Notes: generated by a model from the letters alone, not told the origin. A DNA stretch of 64,000 bases from Misgurnus anguillicaudatus (GCF_027580225.2 NC_073342.2:14521501-14585500), one strand, 5' to 3'. Positions 1 to 12,154 are shown, numbered from the stretch's first letter. Made by a program: numbers and translations.

Positions 1-256
1 GATTCCCATAGAGACCCATTCATTTTCCTGGATATGGACAACTGCTCAAATCATTACTTTTGTGATACATTTTGTAAATTTATGTTTATATAAACATTAG
101 AAAGGATATTAAAAATAAATATTATGTCAAATAGTATTTTTTTATAGTTTTTTATGCATTTTTGAAATGTCTGTTATTACAAAATGCCATAGAAATTTGA
201 CTGAGTGTAAGTGTGTGTGTCTGTGTGTGTGTGTGCGTGTGCACGCATGTGTGTGC

Positions 257-322
<66 letters not shown>

Positions 323-326
323 ATGA

Positions 327-358
<32 letters not shown>

Positions 359-664
359 CACGCATGTGTGCTTGAGAGAATGTGTGTGAGAGGCAGAGGG
401 AGAGAGCATGTGAGTGTGTCTGTGTGTGTGTTTGTGTGTGTAAGAGAGAAAGTGTACATGTTCGTGCATTAGGTTACACCCCTTTGTATCATTTTTCTAC
501 ATTTGTGACTGATTTTATTTGCCACATTTTATAAAAATGCTCTCTGTGGTAGTCATGCGTGTGTGCGTTTGTCTGCGTGTGTTTGTATGTGTTTGTGTGT
601 GCGTGTGTGGGTTTGTATGTGTGTGTGTGGGTTTGTGTGTGTGGGTTTGTGTGTGTGCGCGCAT

Positions 665-709
<45 letters not shown>

Positions 710-745
710 TGTGAGAGAGTGTGCATGAGAAGGAGAGAGAAAGAG

Positions 746-807
<62 letters not shown>

Positions 808-1447
808 CGTGCGTGCATGCGTGTGTGAGCGTGTTTGTGAGTGTACATGTGTGTGCATTATGTCACACCCCTTTATGTGTTATTTTCTGCATTTGTGACT
901 GATTTTATTTGCCAAATTCCACACAAATGCTCTCTGTGGCAGTCACACCTGTGTGTGTTTGTGTGTGTGTGTATTTGTGTGTGTTTGTGTGAGCATGTGT
1001 TTTTTGCATTGCATTTGTGCACAAGTACCAGGCCTTCATTTCTGTGTCAAAATTTTCAGATTTATGCTGGATTTATTGATATTTATTTTTTGACAAATGG
1101 AAAAAAAGTACATTTTTTTGCATTTCCCATTCACTTTCAATTGGGGTCATATTGACCCCAAGGGACAGATTGATAAAAAATTTTTTACATACCTTTAGAA
1201 CAACCGAATCAAGCCCAGTCTTTTTGTGCATGTAAAGATAGATTATTTAGGAAAAGTCACAAAGTTTTACATCTCTGAGATGAAGGGAACCTTTTTTGTT
1301 AACCAATGAAATGTCGTTTGGGGTCATATTGACCCCAAGGACCGATTGAGGGTTAAAATGCATTTTTTAAATGTGGATGATCTGTTCCTTTAGGTATACT
1401 AAAAGTATATTAAATTCGAGTACATCTGTTATCTCTTTTATTAACAG
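1..1447. repeat. Microsatellite-rich DNA upstream of gene 1 alpha-3 exon
   Basis: Two long (TG)n/(GA)n tracts lie at about 208-470 and 550-860. Each is followed by a similar unique block (501 and 891, both starting atttgtgactgatttt), giving a 390-bp imperfect duplication. A short self-complementary motif, ggggtcatattgacccc, occurs at about 1145 and 1319. From about 1370 to 1447 the sequence resembles the intron before alpha-3 in gene 2, including the shared gatctgttccttt. The alpha-1 and alpha-2 exons of gene 1 are not visible here. Confidence 0.8.
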
Positions 1448-2318
1448 TAAAACCTATAGTTAGACTCCTCCAGAAAGCAAACCCAGATTGTAAAGGGTTT
1501 CGGGTGATGTGTCTAGCAACAAGATTTTATCCTCGTCACATCAATCTGACCCTGTTCAGAGATGGACAGCCTGTATCTGATGATGAGATCACTGGAGGAG
1601 ATCTGCTGCCCAATGATGATGGGACGTACCAGATGAGAAAGATCCTGAAGATCAGCGAAAAAGAACAGAGAGAGAAACACAAATACACCTGCACTGCCAC
1701 ACATCTCAATCTGGACAACAAAATGGAAGTTAAACAGGATAAATTATAATGGCAGAAAACCTGTAAAAAGAAAGAAAGAAAAATACCAAATTCATGTCAT
1801 GTAAAACATCAGGCAAAATCATATAATCTCTTAATCTATGTGATCTTTGCTCATGGAATTTGTTTTAGAATATGATCATGGGACACCATTAAAGCCAGTG
1901 CTTAGCTCAGTGCTACCAATTTTGGTACTGGTCATGGTGATTGTGGTTGCTGTAGTTATATGGCGAGTGCTAAAAGCAGGTAAGATGGGGGTAAAATGAG
2001 TAAAAATGATCTAAACTAATACAAAAGTTATCTTTAGTGTTACAGTACTTTAATCATCAATAAAAGTCACTAAAACAGCTATGCTTTTTATTTCCTTTGA
2101 TGCTGTATCTTCTAAAAGGGAATACTCCTCTGCAACTAGTAAGTATAACCTTTGTTTGTAATACATATTTACTTCAGTTAACAGTAACTTACTTGGTAAT
2201 TTTCATAGGTTTTAATTTTATAAAAAATATACAATACCGGATTTTTCTGACTCGTATATATTTTTAAGTAACATTTTCAGCACCTGTAGAAAGTATGGAC
2301 ACAAGATCAACTAGTTGA
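1448..2318 (+). pseudogene. MHC class I-like gene 1, 3' part (alpha-3, TM, tail), probably defective
   Basis: This is the 3' end of a class I-like heavy-chain gene; alpha-1 and alpha-2 would lie to the left of the window. Exons inferred by comparison with genes 2 and 4 are alpha-3 1448-1738 (Ig C1-set, cysteines in VMCLAT and YTCTAT), transmembrane 1869-1979, a short tail exon 2109-2138, and a last exon 2281-2318 ending in TGA. All join in one frame at phase 1. Two splice sites look broken. The base pair after alpha-3 is AT, not GT (1739-1740), so the exon reads on to a stop after KQDKL. The acceptor of the small tail exon is AT, not AG (2107-2108). The conserved Gly before FYPRH is Arg. A pseudogene is likely, but a secreted or alternatively spliced product cannot be excluded. 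Confidence 0.75.
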
Positions 2319-2454
2319 GGCTGCAGGAATGAAGCCAAGAAACATCTTCAAACAACGATTAGTAAATAAAATAATAATGGTGAACAGATCAAGTTTAACA
2401 CATATGCAGCAATAGTCTTCAAGTCTGGTAATGTGCAGATTAGATAGTTTACAC

Positions 2455-3340
2455 CAGGGTTTTCAAACTTTTTATTCCCTGGTATGTTAAGTAAATATTT
2501 TATAGCACATTTGCATGTCTTAATTAAAGCAACACTATGTAGGTTTTTTTACCTTTAAATAATGTCTCTAAAATTATTTCAGTGATAGAATAACTTTTAA
2601 CTGGACAAATTGTACTGTTGTTGCAACCTGAGCAGCCTCCTAGCTGCTACAAGCACACTCTGAAAGTGGCGGTGGAGGGTAGAGCACACAGCCCCGCCCC
2701 TCCCTCTGCCTGCAGAAGAGTGTCTGATACCAGGCACTGTTGCACTTTTCAACCACATGGGGGAGCTGTAAGTCATTTTTACATGGAAACTACATAGTGT
2801 TGCTTTAAAAAATATTTTCATCCATTTTTTTCAAGTTTCGTCAATATTATTTTACATAGTTATTGTTATTACCAGGCGCCCCTAGGGGGACACGGAGCAA
2901 AAATTAAATAAAGTTTAGTTTCGCGTGCGCACGTGAAACTATCGCGTACACACGTGAAACTATCGAGTTTACTTTCACGTGCGCACGTAAAACTACGTGC
3001 TCACATGAAACTTTCGTGTGCGCAGGTAAAAGGTTCGTGCGAGCTCGCAAAACTAAACTTTAAAAGAAAATTCTGTACATGAAGGTTTCGCGTGAGCACA
3101 TGAAAGTTTCCCGTGAGCATGTGAAAGTTTAACTACCTCGGGCTCAGTAGTTATTGGATCTTTATCTGGTAATTTTCTTTAATTGGCACATAAAATGTAT
3201 TTGTCCAGAGCTATCAGTTTTTAGATTTATTGTAGTGTGTAATTGTCAAATACATGCAGAATTATCAAACTATTGAGATTTTTTATTTTAAAATTATTTG
3301 TTTGCATATTTGTGATTTAATTGTATTTTTTCAAACCCTG
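2455..3340. mobile_element. hAT-type non-autonomous element
   Basis: Ends are cagggttttcaaac and its inverse tcaaaccctg. The flanks are gtttacac (2447-2454) and gtttgcac (3341-3348), a 7/8 match for the 8-bp target duplication typical of hAT. It contains a TTAA-flanked MITE (2524-2808) and a degenerate repeat built on cgcacgtgaaact at about 2920-3130. No transposase is visible. Confidence 0.7.
2524..2808. mobile_element. TTAA-flanked MITE, 285 bp
   Basis: Inverted ends aagcaacactatgtag and ctacatagtgttgctt are bounded by TTAA at 2524-2527 and 2805-2808. TTAA duplication is the piggyBac hallmark, so it is probably a piggyBac-type non-autonomous element. It is nested in the hAT-type element around it. 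Confidence 0.75.
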
Positions 3341-3348
3341 GTTTGCAC

Positions 3349-4659
3349 TGTAAAGGTCTCTCCCCATTGCCAGCATGCAATAAAGCGAGACGAATCACCT
3401 TAAAACGGTACATTTAAAGACGAAACCATTGTTAGCCTTGACAGGTGGCGCTAATGGACAATCAACGTCACTCAAAGCACTAAAGAAGCGGTTAACCCTT
3501 TCAAGCATCAGTATTAATAGAGTGCTTTAAAGTCACAATAAAATTGAAATACTGTAAATTTTGGGGAATATTGTGGTATTTTTTTTTACAAATGACTTAT
3601 CTGTGAGCTTCATTATTTTTTTTAATTCACTTGCATAATCTTTAATCAAAAATGCAAATTTCCTCCCCTCCTCGAAACTCTCTTTACATCCGGTCATTTG
3701 GGGCGCATTCAAGTTCAAACGTTTTGCTTCGGCTTCTGGGTTAAACAACATGTTTCCTGGAAACGGTGTGCACTGGTGTGCAACAGGGTTTGAGATATAT
3801 TTTTTCTTGTTTGACGGCTGTTTCAGAACTGTGGTCCAATCAGCATCAACATGTAAATAAACCATGCAGTACTAAAGACAGTCCTTCCAGTAAAACAAGT
3901 TTTTTTGTGATTGTTGCGGGCAAAAATCCTTGATCTTGCGGTACATTTTCTTAAAAAATGCAATGGAATATGCGGGATATTTATGCAATTTTACGCAATG
4001 AAATTGCGGGAACTTGCCAAAATTGCGGGAACTTGCAAAAACTGCAGGAACTTGCAAAAACTGTTCGCAGCTTTTGCAGCTGGCTGCACATGTGGGAAGT
4101 AAATGCAACATTTTTCTAATTTCTGCTAAGATATATATGACTTTTTGCAACAAAAATGCAGGGATTTTGAAATCATGCAAACCCTGCATGTTTTGCAAAC
4201 AAAAATCTACAATTTAAAGTGCGGCGTATCTAAAAATGCAACGGTGATATTAAATGCAGTAGTGCTAGAAACAGGGATTTACACAATTTAAATTGCCTAT
4301 TAAAATAAATATGGGTTGAGATGTCCGAATATTTTCTAATTTGTATCATATTTTAAACAGAAAATGTGTTTTGTTCTAGCGCGTTATTGCGGCAAACATT
4401 TGTGCCGATATATGCGGTCAGTGGGGAATAACCTTCAGTGAACAGGTATCAGGGCACTTTAATGCTGTGACGTTTACTGTGCAGTAATTAACAGTATTAA
4501 TAAATGACTTGTAAATCTGAGTTGATTCAACAAAAAATTATAAAAAGTATTTTTTACAGTGTATGATTAATTTGACAATTATTCTATGTTATATTATGCT
4601 AAGGGTTAAATAAACTATACAGTGATAATCTTGAAAGTGAGAGCTTTTATTTGATGTAC
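3349..4659. repeat. Intergenic DNA with decayed repeats, no gene
   Basis: About 3.9-4.26 kb is a T/A-rich decayed repeat. It contains an 18-19 bp tandem motif (attgcgggaacttgcaaaa) at about 4006-4065. At 4507-4563 is a single-ended copy of the terminus of the TA-flanked element seen in full at 54201-60368: it shares tgacttgtaaatctgagttg and ends in ttttttacagtg. No coding exon was recognised. Confidence 0.5.
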
Positions 4660-5000
4660 GTGACCCTGGACCACAAAACCAGCTGTAAGTCGCAGGGGAT
4701 TGTCACCAAACTGGTCAGAAATTTGCCTACAAACTTGCTCTTGTAACCTGCTTTTTAGGGATTTTGGGGGAAGTTTAGTTTTTATGTAAATTTTTTTCAG
4801 TCCACATGGTCATTACAGACCTTTAAATGCACTTTTCTCAAAATTTAGATTTTTACCATTAAATTCAAGATTTTCATTGTTGTATCTCTTGACCAAATAT
4901 TCTAACAAACAATACAAAGGAAAGCTTATTAATTTAGCTTTCACATAATCTCAATTTTAAAAAAATTACTCTTGCGATTGGTTTGTGGTCCAGGGTCACA
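4660..5000. mobile_element. Short inverted-repeat element (MITE), about 340 bp
   Basis: The left end gtgaccctggaccacaaa is the inverse complement of the right end tttgtggtccagggtcac. The inside is AT-rich with no ORF. It has the layout of a non-autonomous DNA transposon; no target duplication was resolved, so the superfamily is not assigned. Confidence 0.7.
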
Positions 5001-5129
5001 TATAATATTTTGTGATATAAATATAAAAATAGCCTAATAACAACTTGGTATCAGAAAACAATGTTTCCTTGTCAACTTGTGGACATAGCCCTTGGGTGCT
5101 CCACAGATTCATTTTTGTAGCCCAATACG

Positions 5130-6259
5130 CAGAGGTGGAAAGTAACGAATTACATTTACTCACGTTACTGTAATTGAGTAGTTTTTTTGTGTATTTTTAC
5201 TTTTTTGAGTAGTTTTTAAAATCTGTACTTTTACTTTTACTTAAGTATGTTTTATTTAAAGTATTGTACTTCGCTACATTTTAAATCATATCCGTTACTG
5301 AGTAAAAAAATATTTTAAAAAGCAAGGTGATAAAGACGTGCAACGGATGTAAATGGGCGGGGCCCGGGGGAACGTGCAAAAAGAACCATGGAGACGGACG
5401 AGACAGGCGCGCGCTAATGCAGACCTCTTATGAAAGAAACCCCTGGTCATATTTAAGCGACCACTTTCCACTGACGCGAAGCGAGTGTTTCATTTCTATG
5501 AAAGGTAGGATTCATGCTCTTACGAAATTGCACGACGCGTTTTTAATACCATGCGCATTATCTTCCGAGGTCTAGCAGCTTTGCGTCAAGTCAAACACAA
5601 CTTCAAAACGTCCTCTAGGATGCGCAGGTCATTAGACATTGCAGAGAGAGAGAGAGAGCGCGAGAGAGAGAGAGAGCGCGCGCGCGCGCGCGAGAGAGAA
5701 AAATAAAGGTCATCAGGTCCCCAGGTCAGGGAAGTAAGAAGATAATAAACGTGTCAAATGTATATAGACATGGCACTCATCTCATTATATGCTCATTTAA
5801 ACTATATATAGTTTAATAAAATAATGTATGTTACCAGCAATACATCAATTACAACCTTACTATAGTGATTGTATTTACAAGCTGCTGACCACCTTCAAAA
5901 GTGCATAACTCACATGTAAAAATCATTAAACAATTTCATAAATGTTTCTTACTTTAAAAAAGCTTTTTATTTTATTAACTTTTTGTTATTGCACTTTAAT
6001 TGTAAAGATGTTCCTACAATTAAAAACAACTAGTTTGAGATTTATATTCCCTTGTAGTTTTTGAACTATACTAGAATCCTCCACCTCTTCCCGCTGTAAA
6101 AAAGTAACTTTTACTCTGAGTAAAGTTAAAACGACTTACTTTTTACTTTTACTTGAGTAGATTTTTAGACAAGTAACTTTACTTTTACTTAAGTAAAATA
6201 TTATTAAAGTAACTTTACTTTTACTTGAGTACAATATTTTATTACTTTTTCCACCTCTG
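5130..6259. mobile_element. hAT-type non-autonomous element with perfect 8-bp duplication
   Basis: Ends are cagaggtggaaagta and tttttccacctctg. The 8-bp duplication ccaatacg is perfect (5122-5129 and 6260-6267). The sub-terminal regions are full of ttttacttttacttaagta-type motifs that can pair with each other. The core includes a GC-rich stretch and a (GA)n/(GC)n microsatellite at about 5640-5700. No transposase was seen. Confidence 0.85.
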
Positions 6260-6267
6260 CCAATACG

Positions 6268-7349
6268 GAAGAGAAATTGTGTTCAAGACTATTTTCACAA
6301 ATGAACATGCTATAAATTTTGTCTAAATGCGTTAACTAGAAGTAAAAAGCTAACCTTAGGCTATAAGTAAAGTACAACACGGTCTCTTGAATTTAACAAC
6401 ATCACAACAGAGCTTCCGACAACTCTTTCAAACTTTATTAAATACATTTAAAAACATGTTCCTTGATAAGGAAATATCTGTGAATTAATCCTTTTTGGGA
6501 ATTGTGCCATGTTGTATTGTTTTTGGGATTTTCATGCTTGATGATGCTTAAAGTCTGCTAAAACCTCTATAGTCCCATCTAGTAACTTGTTAGCAACCTC
6601 ACTTTTTAAGACGTAAAAACTTCTATGCAAAATTCCCATAAAATGATCTAGTTCATATTAACTCTACCAGTGCTACACGCACCATTAACAAATAATTTTT
6701 ATCCTGTCTTCCCAAACTAATTTTTACAATTTTAGAGTGTGCCACTGAATTTTACATCCACGTCGCACATGTGCGACCAGTAAATTTGACCTTTTTTTTG
6801 TGATGTGACACTGAATTTAAAACAGCACATTGTACTTTTTGCATCTATAATCAAAGTATTTATTAGTAATACAGTGTATTACTTAGTAAAAATGTGAATA
6901 TTTGTTTAGCATGATGGTTTACGATGTGTGCCCCTAAATTTTCTGGTGCACCCCTAAAATTTTCAGCCACTGTGCTCCTAGTGAAAAAAGTTAGTCTGGA
7001 GCCCTGTGTTATACTATTTAAATCAGGCAGATAAGTTGGTGGTGTCCGAAGCCAAAGCTTACACATTGTGAACTGACCTGAACCTTGTAACATTTCTTTT
7101 CCATTTGGAGACGGGATGCTGTGTGTTCCTGGGCATAGCTGTCCATCAATTGTGACATGTGTTACTGTGCAAACAGATGGCATTTGATATCAAAGTATGA
7201 CCATCAAAGAGTGTTTGTATATGGAGGACCCCACATACTTGGGTACACAAACTGAATGTGCATGGCGTGGTTTTTTATAACTCTGTGTATTGGGAAACAC
7301 TGCTGTTTTACCGCTTCACTGAGAAGGTGTTATTAAAGGCAAGCTATGA
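6268..7349. other. Intergenic DNA, no clear feature
   Basis: AT-rich DNA without a convincing exon, RNA gene or resolvable transposon ends. Short ORFs here lack any domain signature. The last part (about 7260-7349) may be the former 5' flank of the relic leader exon that follows. Confidence 0.4.
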
Positions 7350-7428
7350 GAGGACATTCAAGTCCTTTTAATGAGCGCTTAAAACAAAATGTAAATATCA
7401 GTAATATGTACAAAATTCTTGTTCCCCT
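7350..7428 (+). pseudogene. Relic MHC class I-like leader exon, cut off by an insertion
   Basis: This stretch matches the 5' UTR and start of gene 2 exon 1 (about 11093-11160). Shared features are atgagcgctta, then aaatatcag, then an ATG at 7406 that starts a hydrophobic leader (MYKILVPL). After about 7428 the similarity stops and DIRS-like sequence begins, so no donor or downstream exon follows. It is best read as a leftover of another copy of the array. Confidence is moderate because the match is short. Confidence 0.5.
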
Positions 7429-7824
7429 TTTGTCACTCACTCGACGTTATGTTGATGAAGTGACACTAGGGGTTCGACCTGGGAGACCAATCGCTCTAAT
7501 TCTCTATATAAAATTTGGTGTGTGAAATACAGATTAAATTTACATACGATAACTCCGCCCAGACATCCGGGTATAAAACGGAGGCCGGTAGGTGATTTCA
7601 TTCAGTTTCAGTTTTTCAGAGCCTATGCTGACGAGTGTATCCCTCATATCGCCTGAAGATTTTCCTATCCTGCTCTGCAGCTGTTTGTGTGACGACACGG
7701 TTAAGCGGTCTCTTCTCCGGGGTCCAGCGCACGCTTAAGTGCATTGAAGGGTCCCCTTGGCGTTTCAGCAGTAAATAAAAGAGTGAATTTCCTAACATAC
7801 ATGATGCCCTTTCGTGTATGTTCT

Positions 7825-8301
7825 TGTCACGGTAGGCAAACACATTGTTTCCTCCGTGTCTTGTGTATGGTGTTTACTCACCTGTGATGTCATGTGCTCG
7901 TTATCCCGATTCCCTTCACCTGTGTTGATTGTCTCACTCCAGCTGCTCATCATTACATGCTCTCCATATATACTCACTCTGCTCTCTGTTCCCTGCCAGA
8001 TCCTTGCTCTATGTCGGTCTCAGTATTGTTTTGGACTGTTTTGTATAGTGTGTGGATTGTTTCGCGTGTCGTCTTCGTGTTGGATGGTTTGGTCTTCACC
8101 TCTTGGATTATTACCACAGACTCACTCCACCAATGGCACCAGCAATCACCAGCACCCGCTCACCCCCGTAGTCCTTCGATCACCATAACCGTCATCTGGA
8201 CATTTGTGTTTGTTCCTGTTCCCTGTGTGTGAGTCCAGTGTTTTAATAAATCTGTGTTTGCATCTCCTGCGACTGCTTCCTGTGTGAAGTTTATCGTTAC
8301 A
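7825..8301 (+). mobile_element. Solo LTR of a gypsy-like element, 477 bp
   Basis: It starts TGTCACGG and ends CGTTACA, and is bounded by a perfect 5-bp duplication gttct (7820-7824 and 8302-8306). It has a TATA-like catatatatact at about 7963 and an AATAAA near 8245, as expected for an LTR on the + strand. There is no internal region, so it is the product of LTR-LTR recombination. The open frames inside it are not genes. Confidence 0.85.
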
Positions 8302-9211
8302 GTTCTACTGGGTCCGGTTGGTACCTCTCTCCCTCTAACAGGCACGATCGCTGTCTTTGGTGTTTGGGTCCCGCCCATGCCGAAGCGGCATTTGTAGAGG
8401 GTTCTTGTTCTCTTTGCGAGGATATGTCCATGGCAACGTTGCAGTCACGTGTCTCGTTCTTCCACAAGTAGAGCAAGACTTCCTCTGCTGCCTCCTCAAT
8501 GGCACCCTCTGCTGCTCTGGCGCATAGGGAGGTTATAGTATGCAAAGAGGATGATTTGAGATCTACAGTGAGTGTTTCTATGTCGGATGATTTTCCACAG
8601 GACGCTCATTGCTCAACACGCTCGTTGCAGTCTGTTGATTTTACAGAAGCAATGAAGAAGTCACCTTATGGTGGCATTTCTGCTACTTTGGAGCTCATGA
8701 CGAGGATGAGTAATCGATTGCAGCATCGGAGGGTTGGTTTTTCCCTTCAGAGGCTGATGACTCGGTGGCCCCTCCCCCAGCTGGTGGGTCGGCGCTGTCT
8801 GAGAAGGATGCTGAGATGGCGGACGTGCTTTCCCGGGCAGCTAAGAGCATTGGGCTGGAGTTAAACCCATCCCCAGAACGCTCAAAGGCTGGATGATTGG
8901 TTTCTGGGTTCGGGTTGTGGCGCCCAGCCGGGTCTGGCTCTGGTGCCTTCCTTTCCGGAGGTGCACGACGAGCTGACGAAATTATAGAAGTCGTCCGTTT
9001 TTGTCGCCAATTTTGTCGGCTCGTCCATTCTCATTACCCTTGATGGGGGGCAGCCAAGGGCTATGTTCAGCTCCAGTATCGAGAACGAGCACTTCTGGTG
9101 GCCCCTTATTGGCCCACCTGCTTGTGGTTCGCAGAGCTAATACTCCATTAGGACTCCCTCCTGGCCAATCCCCCTAAGGAAGGACCTTCTTTCTAAGAGG
9201 GGGGGCACGAT

Positions 9212-10156
9212 TTGGCACCCTCGACCAGACCTCTGGAGCCTCCATGTCTGGTCCCTGGATGGGACGTGAAAGACTTAGCTGGCCTACCGCCAGCTGTGGT
9301 GGAAACCAACACCCAGGCTAGAACTCCTTCTACACGGCGGCTCTATGACCTGAAGTGGTGTCTTTTCATGATCTGGTGTTCCTCCCATGCTGAGGACCAC
9401 ACAGTTGTCCAGTGTCGTCTGTGCTCACCTTTCTCCATGAGAGGTTGGATAATAATTTGTCTCCCTCTACCCTGAAGGTATACATGGCTGCTTTTTCAGC
9501 TAACCACGTTTTACAAAACAGGAAGTCTGTAAGTTGTCAGATTCCTCAGAGGCGCTAGGAGACTTAACCCTCTGTCAGAAGACAGCCCTCCTGATTGCGC
9601 TCACCTCCATTGAGAGGGTCGGGGATCGGCAAGCTTTCTCTGCCACCCATGGTCGCCTCGAATTCGGTCCGGCCTTCTCTCACGTTATCCTGAGACCCCG
9701 GCCCGGCTATGTGCCCAAGGTTCCTACCACTCCCTTTCGGGATCATGTAGTAAACCTCCAGGCCCTTCCTAATGATGACCCAACTCTTGCTCTATTATGT
9801 CAGGTACGTGCACTTCGCACCTATTTGGACCGTACTCAGAGCTTCAGGTCTTCTGATCAGGTTTTTGTTTGTTTTGGAGGTCAGCAGAAGGGGAGGCTGT
9901 CTCCAAACAGAGGCTCTCTCATTGGATTGTTGATGCCATTTCATTGGCATATCATACCCATAATTTGCCCTGTCTGCTGGGGGTACGGGCTCATTCTACC
10001 AGGGGCGCAGCTTCCTCTTGGGCACTGGCTAATGGTGCCTCTCTTGCAGACATTTGTAGAGCTGTGGGTTGGGCTACTCCTAACACCTTTGCTAGATTTT
10101 ATAATTTGAGGTTGCAAACAATGTCATCCTGGGTGGTGTCTGCTCTGAACATCTAA
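9212..10156 (+). pseudogene. DIRS-type tyrosine recombinase, frameshifted
   Basis: The N-terminal part reads LPPAVVET...PSTRRLYDLKW. The middle part carries the candidate first catalytic Arg in CQVRALRTYLDRT. The C-terminal part has the HxxR box in HSTRGAASSWAL and the candidate nucleophile Tyr in FARFYNL, ending in a stop at about 10156. The pieces lie in different frames. A break lies at about 9420-9530, and a one-base slip at about 9885-9900 moves reading from the frame of 9534 to that of 9869. The family inserts retrotransposon circles using this enzyme rather than an integrase. This copy cannot make a full protein. Confidence 0.75.
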
Positions 10157-10540
10157 CCCGGTCGATATCTGTGGGCCTGGATTGTGCACTTGTTTAGTGG
10201 TACAAATATTTCCCCCATCAATTCCCTCTAAGTGGTGAATTTGGGTATTATTATTTTCTTAGGTCACCTTTTTTCCTGGCGATCTCTTTAGGACACCGCT
10301 ATTTGTCTTCATTTGTCTTTGATCCTGATTTAATTTTTCCCCATTCAGTTTCCATTTGTAAACCTTGTCTTCCCTGGGCGTGTTACAGTATTATCTTCGC
10401 CATGTGCCGTGGTAGCTCCACGCTGTGTAGCTCTGGCTCTGAGTTCATTTCCATTTATTTTTGGAAATGTTTGTTTGCACTTATACCTCCCATCATTTTT
10501 TTCAGTGTACAGGAGTCATGCTGTTAAGAAATAACCCAGT

Positions 10541-11135
10541 CATGGTGTTAATAAAAACAAATTTGTGAACCACAATATTGTCTCTTTCTTTTAAATGACC
10601 CTTGGAATTTTAGAAAAGTTAAATTGTGTTTGTCTTTTTTAAAATGCTATGTAGGACATGTTTTGTAGCTGTATGACGACCAATTGTGAATTGTACAGCA
10701 GATAAAATACTTTTACTTGGCTCATTCACCCAGTCAAATTTAGATTTATATGTTCCATCGATGCACTCAAATGTTTATACTTTTCCATAAAAATACTTTT
10801 AGGGCATAAAGCATAGTACGCAGGGTCAGAGTCCACATATAAAACTCCATTCTTTGTTTCACTACTCGCGCTTGCTGAACTAACATAACACAGCAGTCGA
10901 ATAGTGACATGTGCCCACTATCACTAAATTAACTAGAATTTAGTGCTGTGTTAATTTTTAGGAAACTTTATCAGGTATGTGGTAACCGTTTTAGATTATA
11001 AAAGCATTTTTTAAAGGCACCAAAATACAGGAAATGGCATCTACTCCGATCACACAAAACTACCTGCAAGGATGAACAGAGACGACACTTTGGACAATTT
11101 TATGAGCGCTTACGTGCCGTTTAAATATCAGCAAT
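10541..11135 (+). promoter_or_regulatory. Upstream flank of MHC class I-like gene 2
   Basis: No transposon ends are evident in the 600 bp before the gene 2 start codon, so this should hold its promoter and 5' UTR. A TATA-like stretch (acatataaaactcc) lies at about 10834. No clear SXY module or interferon element could be read with confidence. The last 45 bp resemble the relic leader region at 7350-7428. Confidence 0.35.
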
Positions 11136-11915
11136 ATGGACAAAGCTCTTGTGCTGTTTCTACTTCCACTTCTACTTCCAACAGCTGCTCCAAAAGGTAA
11201 GATTTCAAAAGAAATCTAATAAAAAAAAACAATCTTATCCAAATAAAAAAACTGCTAAACCAAACATATTTTCTGCTTCTTGGTCAAATGTGGTACTATG
11301 CAAGACAATAAGATTGGTGATGAATGTTCCAAAAAATAAATAAATAAATGAAATGAATGGTCATAGAGTTACAAAATATATAAAACTTTGTAAATGTGAC
11401 TATAATAGGAGATGTTTATTAAACAGTGCACTTTTAGTAAGTGAAATTGATATGATTAGGCAACTAATTTTAATATCAATGTTTTAATATCAATGTTTTA
11501 ATACCGTGAAGAAAGGTGGCTACCTCATGTTTGTGTTAATCTATTAACCTGTAGAGTTCTTACTGACATAGCAACTGCTGATTCTGAAATCCATGGGAGG
11601 AGTCAAAACTCAGTACAGAAAGAGTCTTTGATTTATTTAAAGCATCACTGCAGATGTGTATGTTAGGAGGCTTCAAGAATTAGGTGTGAAGATATTTGCT
11701 GTTTTACTAGGTATAGGCCTAATACAGGTAGACCACTTTGGAATAAGATAATTTTCCTGCCCCAGAGATGTCTTAACATTAGAAATTATTTCAAATTCAC
11801 AATTTTCAACAATGAATATCATATTTACAGTCAGTTACTGTCACAATATCATCTGGACATTCCTCTGTTTTCCTATGTTGCAGAACTTAAAAACGCAAAA
11901 ACTAATCATTTACAA

Positions 11916-12154
11916 CAGTTGTTCTCAAACCCTATGACAGTTTTATAAAAATATATTAATTCATCATAAATTCTGTGTAATTAAACCTCAGAAAAATAAG
12001 GCTGCTAACCAACAGCAATATAATTTAATTTGTTTTGTTTAATTCAAATTTTAAGTTTTTAGGAGGTTTTATGTCATACATTTTCTTTGGGGGGGGGCAC
12101 AAATGGGTGCACCATACACAAGGGGGGCCACGTGCCGAAAAAGTTTGAGAACTG
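11916..12154. mobile_element. Short hAT-type element, older copy
   Basis: The ends cagttgttctcaaac and gtttgagaactg, and an inner G-run, match the family of the cleaner copy at 27065-27341 (shared attctgtgtaattaaa and ttttctttgggggg). The flanking 8-mers are only partly alike, suggesting an old insertion. Confidence 0.65.

Larger units (their letters stand above)
7429..10540 (+). mobile_element. Decayed DIRS-like tyrosine-recombinase retrotransposon
   Basis: The right half encodes pieces of a DIRS-type element on the + strand. At about 9060-9270 there is a degraded end of the RT/RNase H region (WWPLIGPP-like). It is followed by a tyrosine recombinase from about 9270 to 10156. The left end (7429 to about 7824) is probably the terminal region. 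A solo LTR (7825-8301) has inserted into it. No intact reverse transcriptase was recognised. The limits are approximate, because DIRS elements leave no simple target duplication. Confidence 0.65.

Noticed and set aside
142..898. Overlapping His/Thr/Ser-rich and Val/Cys/Arg-rich ORFs on both strands
   Set aside because: They are translations of (TG)n and (GA)n microsatellites, which have no stops in several frames.
7814..8232. ORFs of 112-124 residues with hydrophobic stretches
   Set aside because: They lie inside a solo LTR with a 5-bp duplication.
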